Assembly (NCBI RefSeq): GCF_030867095.1
Contig: NC_081824.1
Span: forward strand, 175,158,933 to 175,222,932
Source of the DNA: Alligator mississippiensis
Lineage: Eukaryota > Chordata > Crocodylia > Alligatoridae
DNA: 64,000 nucleotides
Direction of reading: 5' to 3'
Each line of letters begins with the position of its first letter. Position 1 is the first letter of the stretch. Positions 33,885-44,384 of this stretch are shown piece by piece. Both the position numbers and the translations under genes were made by a program. The notes beneath the pieces were generated by a model. The model saw only the letters and a program-made list of their open reading frames with translations. It had not been told where the DNA came from and did no database searches.

Positions 33885-36791
33885 TTGGGGGACGGGGGGA
33901 CTACCGCCACTGCTGGCCCGCTGAGCAATCCTTGCAAAGCCAGCGGATCACAGCACTCAAGGGAGCCCACCCCAGCCCCAGCCCTGGTAAAATCTGTGGG
34001 CAAGGAAGGAGCCCCCCAGGGGGCACTTGCCTGCCTCTACACTAATGCCAGGAGCTTGGGGAATAAGCAGGAGGAACTCATCCTCCTGCTCAGTGCAAAC
34101 AATTACCATGTCATAGGGATAACGGAGACCTGGTGGGACTCCACCCATGACTGGACCACGGGGATAGATGGCTATACCCTGTACAGGAGGGATCGTGTAG
34201 AGAAAAGGGGCAGGGGTGTAGCTGTCTATGTTAAGGAAAGCTACACGTCCCTGCAAGCCGATATTGGCGACCAGGGTGGACGGCTGGAGACCCTCTGGGT
34301 TAAAATCCATGGGGAACACGGCACAGGGGACACAATGGTGGGAGTCTATTACAGACCTCCCACCCAAAGTCCTGAGCTAGACCAGGAGTTTGCCCAGGAA
34401 CTGGCTGAGGCAGCTTGCTCCAGGACCATGGTTGTCATGGGTGACTTCAATTACCCGGACATCTCGTGGGAGGATCGCTCAGCAAAATCTGAGCGGTCAC
34501 AGAGCTTCCTCTCGTGCGTGGATGACCTCTACCTGACTCAAGAAGTCTATGGGCCAACGAGAGGCAAAGCGCTGCTTGACCTGGTACTGGCTACTGGGGA
34601 TGACCTAGTCGGCGACCAACTGATCGATGGGAAGCTGGGTGACAGCGACCACGAGCTGATCACCTTCACCATCCGCCGAAAAGCTGGCAAGTCAGTCAGC
34701 AACACGCAAGTCCTTGACTTCAGGAAAGCCGACTTTGACAAGCTCAGGAGGCTTGTCAGTGAGGCCCTAAGGGACCATGACCATGGGGAGAGGGGAGTTC
34801 AAGAAGAGTGGTTGTTCCTCAAGGGAGCGATCCTCAATGCACAAACTAAGTCTATTCCATCTCGGAGGAAAGGCAGCAAGAGGGCACAGCAGCTCCCCTG
34901 GCTCTCCAGGGACCTAGCAGACCTCCTGAGGCTAAAAAGAAAGGCCTACAAAGGATGGAGGATGGGAGTCACCTCCAAGGAGGATTATTCTGCACTGGTC
35001 CGGTCCTGTAGGGAGCAGACCAGGAAAGCCAAGGCTGCAACTGAACTCCAGCTAGCTTTGAGCATCAAGGACAATAAAAAGTCCTTTTTCAGATATGTGG
35101 GGAGCCGGAGGAAAAGCAGGGGCAACGTTGGACCCCTGCTGAACCAGATGGGGCAACTGACAACTGACGCCCAGGAAAAAGCCAACCTATTAAATAGGTA
35201 CTTTGCGTCGGTCTTTCATCAGCCCCATGGGACGCCCGTGCCCGCTACAGGGCCGGGAAGTCCGGGTGAGGGTGATCCCCTGCCCTCCATTAATGCTGAC
35301 TTTGTGAAGGAACATCTTGAGAAGCTGGATACCTTCAAGTCAGCTGGCCCTGACAATCTTCACCCCAGGGTACTCAAGGAGCTGGCGAGCATCATAGCCC
35401 AGCCTCTAGCGCGGATCTTTGAAAACTCTTGGCGCTCTGGTGTAGTGCCCGAAGACTGGAAGAAGGCCAACGTGGTGCCTATCTTCAAGAAAGGGAGGAA
35501 AGTGGATCCGGCTAACTATAGGCCCATCAGCCTGACTTCTATCCCGGGGAAGATCTTAGAAAAGTTTATTAAGGAGGCCATCCTTAATGGACTGGCCGAC
35601 GCCAACATCTTAAGGGATAGCCAGCACGGGTTTGTTGCGGGTAGGTCTTGCTTGACCAATCTCATTTCCTTCTATGACCAGGTGACCTATCACCTGGACA
35701 AGGGAGATGAGATTGATGTCATATATCTTGACTTCAAAAAAGCCTTCGATCTGGTGTCCCACGATCGTCTCTTGGAGAAACTGGCCAATTGTCGCCTTGG
35801 GTCCTCCACGATCCGCTGGCTGGAAAATTGGCTCCGGGGTCGGACCCAGAGGGTAGTAACTGATGGAAGTCACTCATCGTGGTGTCCTGTGACCAGTGGG
35901 GTCCCCCAGGGCTCTGTCCTTGGACCCATACTGTTCAACATCTTCATTAATGATGTGGACACTGGAGTCAGAAGCGGACTGGCCAAGTTCGCAGATGACA
36001 CCAAACTTTGGGGCAAAGCATCCACACCAGAAGACAGGCGGATGATCCAGGCTGACCTGGACAGGCTCAGCAAGTGGGCAGACGAGAATCTGATGGTGTT
36101 CAACGCCGATAAATGCAAGGTTCTCCACCTTGGGAAAAAAACCCTGCAGCATCCTTATAGGCTCGGCAGTGCTATGTTGGCTAGCACTATGGAAGAAAGA
36201 GACTTGGGGGTCATCATTGACCACAAGATGAACATGAGCCTGCAATGCGATGCTGCGGCTAGTAAAGCGACCAAAACGCTGGCTTGCATCCATAGATGCT
36301 TCTCAAGCAAATCCCGGGACGTCATTCTCCCCCTGTACTCGGCCTTGGTGAGGCAGCAGCTGGAGTACTGCGTCCAGTTTTGGGCTCCACAATTCAAAAA
36401 GGATGTGGAGAAGCTCGAGAGAGTCCAGAGAAGAGCCACGCGCATGATCAGAGGTCAGGGAAGCAGACCCTACGATGACAGGCTGAGAGCCCTGGGACTC
36501 TTTAGCCTGGAAAAGCGCAGGCTCAGGGGTGATCTGATGGCCATCTACAAGTTTATCAGGGGTGACCACCAGTATCTAGGGGAACGTTTGTTCACCAGAG
36601 CGGCCCAAGGGATGACGAGGTCGAATGGTCACAAACTACTACAAGACCGTTTCAGGCTGGACATAAGGAAGAATTTCTTTACTGTCCGAGCCCCCAAGGT
36701 CTGGAACAGCCTGCCACCGGAGGTCGTTCAAGCGCCTTCATTGAACACCTTCAAGATGAAACTGGATGCTTATCTTGCTGGGATCCTATGA
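33885..36791 (+). CDS. CR1 ORF2 replicase, open (AP endonuclease + reverse transcriptase)
   Basis: About 968 codons counted from TTG at 33885, a conventional marker and not a proven start. There is no ATG before the endonuclease domain, so a -1 fusion to ORF1 or another non-standard start is likely. Counting from that TTG, the AP-endonuclease motifs are N54 (TNARSL), E81 (ITETWW), Y155-156 (VYYRPP), D187/N189 (GDFN) and D255/H256 (SDHE). Reverse-transcriptase motifs are NVVPIFKKG near 529, PANYRPISL, QHGFVAGRSCLTNL, catalytic D616 (YLDFKKAFD), GVPQGSVLGP near 672 and FADD at 702-705. The C-terminal CR1 block has RQQLEYC and WAPQF where other copies here have RPQLEYC and WAPHF. Full family length. 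Catalytic residues are intact, but activity is not shown. Confidence 0.92.
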   Translation: MGDGGTTATAGPLSNPCKASGSQHSREPTPAPALVKSVGKEGAPQGALACLYTNARSLGNKQEELILLLSANNYHVIGITETWWDSTHDWTTGIDGYTLYRRDRVEKRGRGVAVYVKESYTSLQADIGDQGGRLETLWVKIHGEHGTGDTMVGVYYRPPTQSPELDQEFAQELAEAACSRTMVVMGDFNYPDISWEDRSAKSERSQSFLSCVDDLYLTQEVYGPTRGKALLDLVLATGDDLVGDQLIDGKLGDSDHELITFTIRRKAGKSVSNTQVLDFRKADFDKLRRLVSEALRDHDHGERGVQEEWLFLKGAILNAQTKSIPSRRKGSKRAQQLPWLSRDLADLLRLKRKAYKGWRMGVTSKEDYSALVRSCREQTRKAKAATELQLALSIKDNKKSFFRYVGSRRKSRGNVGPLLNQMGQLTTDAQEKANLLNRYFASVFHQPHGTPVPATGPGSPGEGDPLPSINADFVKEHLEKLDTFKSAGPDNLHPRVLKELASIIAQPLARIFENSWRSGVVPEDWKKANVVPIFKKGRKVDPANYRPISLTSIPGKILEKFIKEAILNGLADANILRDSQHGFVAGRSCLTNLISFYDQVTYHLDKGDEIDVIYLDFKKAFDLVSHDRLLEKLANCRLGSSTIRWLENWLRGRTQRVVTDGSHSSWCPVTSGVPQGSVLGPILFNIFINDVDTGVRSGLAKFADDTKLWGKASTPEDRRMIQADLDRLSKWADENLMVFNADKCKVLHLGKKTLQHPYRLGSAMLASTMEERDLGVIIDHKMNMSLQCDAAASKATKTLACIHRCFSSKSRDVILPLYSALVRQQLEYCVQFWAPQFKKDVEKLERVQRRATRMIRGQGSRPYDDRLRALGLFSLEKRRLRGDLMAIYKFIRGDHQYLGERLFTRAAQGMTRSNGHKLLQDRFRLDIRKNFFTVRAPKVWNSLPPEVVQAPSLNTFKMKLDAYLAGIL

Positions 36792-36865
36792 CCCCAGCTG
36801 ACTTCCTGCCCTTTGGGCGGGGGGCTGGACTCGATGATCTTCCAAGGTCCCTTCCAGCCCTAATG

Positions 36866-36889
36866 TCTATGAAATCTATGAAATCTATG
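36866..36889 (+). repeat. CR1 3' terminal repeat (tctatgaaa)n
   Basis: Two and two-thirds units of the 9-bp repeat close the element, as the truncated copy at 59941-59967 does with three units. This short tandem end is the characteristic CR1 3' terminus, thought to help prime reverse transcription. Confidence 0.9.
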
Positions 36890-36944
36890 TTAGTGCTAGA
36901 CGTCTGACTAGCAATTTTGGCAACCTGGGATAGCGATGACATTA

Positions 36945-37343
36945 CAGTAGACCCCCGATTTACATGAGTATTGCATTCTGGGGGAATTTTGTGCAAGTTG
37001 GGACAACTTTCCCCATAGGAAATAATAGAATGGTGAGTGGTTGTGTACCCCAGACATACCCTAGTCATAGCTTTTTTTCCCCCTTTTCTTGGCAGAATCG
37101 CTTTTAGGAGGCACATCTAGCGTCTCACCTATGCATCTTGAGATGCCACTACCACAATGGCGGCACAGCTCCGCTTGATTCTGCCAAGTCTTGTGAGGTG
37201 TTTATGTATATATGCAAATCTCACGAGAGTTTGTGTATATACGCGAATGACACGCATCTGAAGGGGCATTTTCCAGTCTGGGCCCTAATAAAAAAAATTG
37301 TATAAACGCGAGACATGCATAAGTCAGAATCAGGGGTCTATTG
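36945..37343. mobile_element. Tigger/pogo-like non-autonomous element with TA duplication
   Basis: A 399-bp element flanked by TA on both sides (36943-36944 and 37344-37345). Its inverted ends are cagtagacccccgattta and the complement of caatagacccctgattct, typical of Tigger-type Tc1/mariner elements. Inside, cttggcagaatc and gattctgccaag form a 12-bp inverted pair. It begins 55 bp after the young CR1 ends. No transposase frame is present. Confidence 0.75.
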
Positions 37344-39154
37344 TAAACACCAGGTGAGAGGGGTTCCAAGTACCAGAATGGGACAAGGAGCCATGAGCTC
37401 ATTGTGGGATTTCAAAGCCCCTGGCTGCTGCTACCACCACAGGCTCCCCACGAGCTGCCATTCTGGCCCCATTTCTAAAGCAGCACCCAGGGCTAGTGTG
37501 CAGGTCCAGCCCTACTCTAGTTATGCTACTGGCAGTTGCTATAGAAATACTATTATCACTGCAGCAATAAACCATGACTGGCTGGTGACAAGTTGTCTGA
37601 AGCCAATATCAGACACAAAGAACCAGAGACCTGAAAAAAGCAAAAGATGCCTCTTGAGCCTGTGGATAACTGTTTTGAAAGGCAACTGGGGAAAAAGGTT
37701 AATACAGAACAGGATGTCATGGCAGGGTTTAATTGTGGAAATAGAGAACTTCTACCTGCACATAACCGGGTCTGATCCAGGTTTAGGTGGGCAGAAGCTT
37801 AAAGTGATCGTCATCTGACAGCCTAGCCAGTGCCCTGCACGGAAAGAACGGCTTGGTCCCTGATGGAAACGCAGCCAGAAAGCACCATCGCTGGCAACCT
37901 TGCTGGCAGTCACAACATCAGGAGGACACTGATGCAAAAGAGTCCTGATGCATTTCTTGCCATTCCAGAGCACTGCAGGGAGGGATGTAGCAACAACCTT
38001 TGCATCCAGTGTACTGAGGACCATAACTGAGGTGAGACTCTCTTCTTTCTGCCCCAAAGGCACAACTATTATTCTCTGTATGTGCTGGTTGGGGGAGGGA
38101 GGACAGAAGATTTATGTAAAGCAGACAGATGGCTACACAGCCAGCTCCATTATTATCAGAGTAAATTAGGTAAATCACAACCTAAACAGTCGCTCCCCCT
38201 GTGGTAGAAGTGCATCTGATGCCTTACTGAAAATTAACCACATCTCAGAGGAGGCGGAGGTAATCACAGCTGGGAAGCTGGCTGTGCAGGGAAGTTGCAT
38301 TGAAAAGGGTGTTGCACTTGGACTATGTTATTACTGCACTTTAAACCACAAGAACAAAATGTTTGGGACATGCTAATGACACTAGGAGAAACAGCAGCAT
38401 TTTAATTGGGTGGTAATTGTTGTAATTATTTTCCACCAGAGTAGGTAATGAATATAATATAATTGCCTTGATTATTTATCAGTGTTGAATATGAGAAAGA
38501 AAGCACAGCCAGTAAGTAGTGGTGGGTTTATTTTGGGACTTAAGGATGGAAAAGGGCAAGGCCTTTTTCTCAAAAAAGGGACCAATAACCTGCTTTCCAT
38601 CTGGAGAAGATCTTATAAAGGCATTTTGGACAAAAGGGAACTTTTATACTTGGAATTCTCCTCTGTGAGAGCTGAATTTGTAGCACCGCTTCAAGCTAAG
38701 GTTGACCCACACGTCTCATTTTAAAACCTAATTCTCAGCTGTCAAGAACTTTGCCCAACTTTATCTGTTAAGAATGAAGTCATCCTTGGAGAGTTTTTAA
38801 CTCCAGCTGAATTATTTTTGAAAGGGGCAGCAAAAATGGCTCAGCTATTGGAAAGTGAGATTAGAGAAGCGTGCATTATTTTGCCCATGTTAAAACTTTA
38901 CTACAGCTAAGACAGGAGGCAAACCCATAGAGAGGGACTAGTATGAAAGTATGGAGAGGAGAGTAGAAGTAGGAAACTGTCATTTCTTCTGGATTATGAT
39001 GTACACATGAAAGGTCACCAGGACCATCAATACATGCACCTAGACAGGAGCATAGAGGAGCAGAGGCTGCCCAGATCTTCCACCCTCACCTTTTGACATT
39101 ATCCAAAGGCCAGACCAAGTCCCGCTGTTCAGTGCCTCGATGACTGTAGCTTTA

Positions 39155-39218
39155 TGCCCATCTGGGAATCAAACCTGGCTCTCTCACATGGCAGACAAGG
39201 AAACTACCACTGAAACAC
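39155..39218 (-). pseudogene. tRNA-Gly(GCC)-like relic or SINE head
   Basis: Read on the minus strand this has an A-box-like ttcagtggtag, an anticodon-like cttgtctgccatgtgag with GCC in loop position, and a B box ggtttgattcc, in tRNA order and spacing. It resembles tRNA-Gly(GCC) with several changes and mismatched stems. A tRNA-derived SINE head or a retropseudogene is more likely than a working tRNA. Confidence 0.5.
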
Positions 39219-40849
39219 AACAGGAGGTGGAGAGGAAAGGCGGAGCTCAGAAAAAGATTTTTCCATTGAAGACAGACTCCCTGGGAAGCGTGCCTACGGT
39301 GAGAATGGGACCAAGAGCCAAGGGAGAGCGAAGTCTGGGACTCAGATGAAGGGGAACATTTTGAAAACCTCCAAAAGGAAAATTTGATTGATTGAGCAGA
39401 GACTGGGAAATGGAGCCAGAGGGGACACTGGGATGAGGAGCTAAAGGGGAGGAGAGATAAAACTGGGCTGGGTTGGAGGAGACACAAGTAGAAGCGGTCA
39501 GGTTTGGGAAGAGAGAAACAGGAACAGAAAGGTCTATGGCCAGTAGACCACCCCCTTACAGAATATGGACTTGAACTCAAGAGTCTCACCACCCCTCTCT
39601 TACACAGCACAATGGAGTCTGTCCTATCCTCCTCTGCTGCTGGCCTACAAAGCTTGGTGGCAACCTAGGGCGTAGAATTAAACTCCCTGAGGACCACTCT
39701 GTAGAAAACAAAATTTTCTCTGATGGCAAATGCCAAATGTTTTGCTAACAGAAGGGGTTTCTCTTCTTCTTTGTCTTTAAGAGTCTTTCAGAAAACACTT
39801 TCTTTGTCTTGTTTCTCCACTCGGTGTTCGGTCCTCATGGCAGTTTCAGTTCCTCCAGTCATTTGACTTCAGAGCTACTAGGCTGTGAACGTGGTGGATA
39901 GGGATAGGCTATCAATACTGGCTAACCCACTAACAGACAAAGCTATTATTATAGCGGGCAATGATATGCTGAAGCCACAAAAAGGAAAACAGATTTTTGG
40001 GCTCCTCATATGTCCGGAGCTATCTGCACATCCTGTCCCGGGCTAACTGAAAACATGTGGTCAAGAGCCATCAGTCTAACTTATAGCTATACCATTAGCT
40101 TGCTCTCAAAATCTCATTCTCTATTATTTCCTTGTTCTTGCCCCTTGAAAAAGTCTATTACAATCTTACTAAATATTTGCCCATAATCCTGTTGTTTAAA
40201 TTAATTTCTTCTCTTCCTTGATGTTATGTCTCTTTCTGAGTGTGAGATAGCATCTGTAGATTTTCTCTCTGCAACTTGTATGATGGGGGAGTGAATTAAC
40301 ATTGAGGGATACCCTTCCTTCTTTGCCAAAGTGCTAGACAAGCAGGTCCTTGTTCAGATGCACCAGGTTCACATATATACCTCCTAGCTGATACACAAAA
40401 TACACTGATTTCTTGCCATTTCTAAGCCAAGATTCAAGAGCAGTCACTAGTGAGGCCCTAACTTACTAAGACATCCTAACTGTGACAAAACAGAGCTTTG
40501 GAAACTAGCCTTCACACCTTTAATGAAAGCAGGATCAAGCCTTGAACAGATCATGTTAGCTGGCTGTGATCTATGCAAATTGCTTTGGTCAGAAGACACA
40601 AAAAAGTACATTTTGTGATGTGGTACCCTTGTTTTTAATCAGTTTTCCATTAAGGGCCTGATCTTGTTTCCCCCAGAGTCAAGGGCAAAGGTTTCCATTG
40701 ACTTCAAAAGTGTAGAGTCAAGCATTCAAAAGTAATTATTTTTCTATTGATTCAGTTTGATGTTTAGTGACAAGTGGTAAATCTTGCCAAAGTCTGCCAG
40801 CTAGTACTACAAACTGTTGGTGCCAGAAAATAATAAAAAAGAATTTCTA

Positions 40850-41260
40850 TTACTGTTGCCCCATCACCTACCAAAACACCAAATGCACCCCACTACATCC
40901 ATAGCCTGTCAGTATTTTGCATCCACATATACACCCTATGGACCTATACTCCATGGACCCCATGGACCTCCACCTATAAACACACCTACTTCATCTACTC
41001 ACTCTACAACACTTCTATACACCTGTCCTCTAAAAACACACCCACCACATGTACACAAACCTCACTAGGTATACCCTTTTATATAAGCTCCACCTACAAA
41101 CACACTCTTTACCAATACATAACCTACACACATCCTACACTTGTGCAAACCCAGTATGAACACACTTGCTCCTCCACCTACACACCTGCCCTTCACAAGC
41201 ATGTATCCTACACACAACATACCCTACCCTCAGCCCTAAAACACACTCTTTAACTCTGTA
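40850..41260. repeat. CA-rich, G-poor low-complexity stretch
   Basis: Roughly 400 bp dominated by A and C with CACCTA, ACACAC and CCTACA motifs and very few G on this strand. It looks like a decayed CA-rich satellite. No regular unit length is clear. Confidence 0.5.
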
Positions 41261-41660
41261 CTTGGTTGTGACACTATGCAAGTGTTGGTTGGAGGGGTAG
41301 TCCTGGTGGAAGGAAATTTTGTTGTTAGTGGGTGCATCTACATAAGATGCTTTACTGCACACTAAACTAATCTAATGCACAGTGAAGTGTCACTGTCTAC
41401 ACACGCGCAGCAATTACTGCATAGTAGGTTAGTCTAATGTGCCATTTTCTGGTACCTGTAGATACAGGTATTAGAAAAATGATGCATTAACTAATGTACC
41501 GTACCACACGTGTTGTTGCTGATCAGGAGCAAATTCTTCCCAATCAGTCCAGGCAGCAGGGGGCTACACTGCTGCCTGGCTAAGCTGGGTTTTTCTCAGG
41601 GCAGGCGAGACCTGTCCCAGCTCGGCCAACAGCCCTGCCCCAGCCAGGGGGAGATCAGGT

Positions 41661-41755
41661 GGGGTGGGGGAGAGCTGTCCCAGCCTGGCTGGCCCCAATC
41701 TGCATGCAGCTAGCAGGAAACTGCCCACTGAACCAGGACAGCTCTCCCCCACCCC
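41661..41755. repeat. Perfect 20-bp inverted repeat
   Basis: The arm 41661-41680 (ggggtgggggagagctgtcc) is the exact reverse complement of 41736-41755, with a 55-bp spacer. It lies inside the 2-kb TIR element and could form a stable hairpin. Confidence 0.85.
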
Positions 41756-41896
41756 GTGCAGATCATATATACCCAGCACATCAGGGTGGGTTTAATTCAT
41801 AATGGCTCAGGCTCACAGGAGGGGTCACTGCTACACAACAAGGAGAAACAGGGAGGAAGGCACAGACTGGGTCAGGGGTCAGCACATCACTATCCT

Positions 41897-41912
41897 CCCC
41901 CCCCCCCCCCCC
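41897..41912 (+). repeat. C16 homopolymer in a C-rich tract
   Basis: Sixteen consecutive C, then an interrupted C-rich run to about 41935, then ACACAC. It is prone to length error in sequencing and replication. Confidence 0.95.
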
Positions 41913-43410
41913 AACCACACCACCCCCCCCCACCCATACACATACACACACTGTTACCAGAGCTATCTCCAAGGTGGAGGGGGTATAAAAGAGGGTCCTG
42001 ATCCTGAAAGGGGCTGAAGCTTCCAGGCAAGTCACCAATTCAGCCCCTCTAGAAAGGATCCCACAGCCCTTCTGCAAGGCCCTTTACAAGCAAAAACATG
42101 CTTCAGAGCAGAGGCCAGGCAGGACATGAAGCAGACTCCATGCTTCTCCTCCCCAGCCCACCCCAGCGAGTGGTCTCACATGTTTGTGGAGCTCCGTGGG
42201 TTGCTCAAACTCTGGGCGTGGGTGAGGGGGAGTTTCCCTCTGTGCCTTGCAGCCTCAGGTGCATTTGCATTGCCCGGTGGTGTGGGGCTCAGGATGCCAC
42301 ACTGACCCCCTCCTAATCCATGGCTGGAGCAAGCGAGCTGCAGGCTTGGCATTGCCCCCTGAGCCATTTGGATGGATCTCTTCTTGGCCAGGAGCCTGTC
42401 CAAGCAGTGGCAGAGCCCTGGCGCTCCACTCCCTGCCCATGATCCCCCTTGCAGCCCAGTGCGCTGTGTGGCCTGCCCCAGGGAAGGTGGCAAGGCTAGC
42501 CAGGAGCTGCTGGAGCCCAGTCCTGAGCATTGTCTCTGCAGCAGTAGGGAGCTCCCTACCCAGAGAGCAATCCTCTGCTCCCCTCATGGGAGGGCAGACC
42601 CACTCCCTGCCCCTCTGAAGCCCCCTGCCCTGGGGCTTCCTAGGCCCACAAGTGCCCAGCCCCCAGGACCAGGTCTGTCTGCTCTTGCTTTGCTGCTGGC
42701 AGGATCCAAGTGCCTTGCCTTTCCCCTGCTGGAGGCTGCCTATTTGTCCCCAGTGCACTGCCCGGGCCAGAGCATGCCTGGCTCAGCAAGGAGTGGAGCT
42801 ACTGGGACTCCAGGTGGGTTTTTTAATTACATTAAATTAAATTAATTAAAAATCACTCTTGTACCTGAGCAGGATCCAACCCCTTCAGTGCAACCCAGCT
42901 GGCTTCTTGCACAGCGCTGCAGAGAGATCAAGCCACACCCTGCACCTGGGAAGCCCTACATAGCAATGCTCTCCAGCTCTGGGCAGGGCCTGATCTCCCA
43001 GCAAGTCTCCCAAGGACTTTTGCAGGCATTTTTCCCCACCATGGGGATGGTTAATTTCATACCCCTGCTCCCCCACTACTATCCTGCTGCAGCTTTTTAC
43101 TCCAAAGCATTGCACGTGTAGATGCTGCCCTAGCTGACTGGGGCACAAGGGTGTTTCAGTACAGGAGCTTCCTGCCAGCTAGCTCCTCACTGGAGCACCA
43201 TCATGCCCCAGCCAGCTCCTCCGCAACATACTGAGCTGGGGAAGAGCAGCCCTGGACTGGCAGGCTTACCCCTGGGCTCCCTGTCAGCTGGGGCTGCTCC
43301 AACCTGGCTCAGTGTGCTGCAGTCCCAGGCACATGTTCAAATGGCAGGCCCAGGAGCAATAAGCTCCAGAGTTTATTGCTTCACATTAATTGCATGTGTA
43401 GACACACCCA

Positions 43411-44384
43411 GTTAGTTGTACTGGATCTGATTCAGATTTCAGTGACATGCTGGCTTCCATGGAGTTACTTTGGATGTACATGAGTATTTTTCCTAACTGA
43501 TAGGAAGATAAGACAGCCAGGTGATACTCAGAAATGCCAGGTAGAGTTGAAACCTGTTTTTAAAGCTCAGTACACTTCCTAGTGTGCTGCTATTGTAAAA
43601 GGTATATCTCTTGCCATCATGATTCACATCACTCATATTAAGGTGATCTGTGGACAGAGCTCAGATTTAGGGAAGCCAATGGACAGTCAAACAGAGAGTA
43701 AGCAGATTTTTGTACGAATGAATGAAACTTAAGAGGCTGGGCAGTCTGGATGCACATCCGTAAGGCCAGATGTTCACCTCAAGCAGTTTGCCCTGGCAGT
43801 GGGGCTAGTTAAAAGGTTTCTGGGCAGGCTGCATATATAACAGCTCGGTTTGGCAGGTCTCTGGGCTTGATTCTCCTCTTTCATGCTAGTAAAAGTCAGG
43901 AGTACCTCCACCCAAATCCATACAGAACCTGGTTCCCCAGTCATTTAAAAAACCCTTCTCTGCAACTACTTCCCCACAAGTTAGTTAGTGCAGCAGTGCC
44001 AAGTTTCTGGGACACAGCATGAGACTCTAGGCCATAACATTGCTTTCTCTACAGAGCCCCAGTGATCTGTTTTCTGCTTTGAGGGGAAACACCTGCAGGT
44101 CCCTAGTTAGAGACAATAGTAGCAGGGTGAAAGCTCAGAGTAGAAGTTATAGGAATCACCCGGCTACTCAACCACAAACAAAACCTCCATGCAGTTGTGT
44201 GCAATGCGGGGAAGGTCTTACTCTGAAGCAGGGAGTACCCAGGAGTTTGTGCCCAAAGGGAGCTGTGCAGAGCTGGTTACAGCCATAAAATGCTTAACTT
44301 ACACATTTAAAACTACCTTTCCAGCACTGGGTGAAGTGTGCAATTAGGCACTGTAAAATGAACCAAGCTACAGAAATGCAAAAT
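43411..44384. other. Non-coding DNA, nothing recognised
   Basis: No domain, exon or repeat family could be supported between the 2-kb TIR element and the next MIR. Confidence 0.5.

Larger units (their letters stand above)
32450..36889 (+). mobile_element. Young full-length CR1 LINE with both ORFs open
   Basis: About 4.44 kb: a GC- and CpG-rich leader, ORF1, ORF2, a roughly 75-bp 3' untranslated end and the terminal repeat tctatgaaa (2.7 units at 36866-36889). Both ORFs are free of stops and the CpGs are largely kept, unlike the three old copies in this window, so insertion was recent. A partial copy at 59.2 kb differs by only about 2%. CR1 elements move by target-primed reverse transcription: ORF2 nicks DNA with its AP-type endonuclease and reverse-transcribes its RNA. 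The exact 5' end is not defined, and most CR1 insertions lack target duplications. Confidence 0.92.
37346..41320. other. Non-coding DNA with tRNA-like relics
   Basis: No exon or protein domain could be supported. The strand is unusually poor in G at about 40.85-41.26 kb. A tRNA-Gly-like relic lies on the minus strand near 39.16-39.22 kb, and a weaker tRNA-like B box (gagttcaagtcc, minus strand) lies near 39.57 kb. Confidence 0.5.
41329..43410. mobile_element. Long non-autonomous TIR element, about 2.1 kb
   Basis: The left end tgggtgcatctacat and the complement of the right end (tgggtgtgtctacac) are inverted repeats close to those of family M. Exact 5-bp GTTAG copies flank the element (41324-41328 and 43411-43415). 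The left 150 bp carries CTACTGCA/TGCAGTA-like boxes, as in the short MITEs. The interior is GC-rich, contains a perfect 20-bp inverted repeat and a C16 run, and has no transposase. An internal gcacgtgtagatgctgcccta near 43.12 kb could be the end of a second, nested copy, so the structure may be composite. Confidence 0.5.

Noticed and set aside
42255..42758. A 167-codon minus-strand frame and a 157-codon plus-strand frame in the same place.
   Set aside because: Both overlap in GC-rich sequence inside the 2-kb TIR element, have no domain, and lack splice-bounded or CpG-retaining structure.
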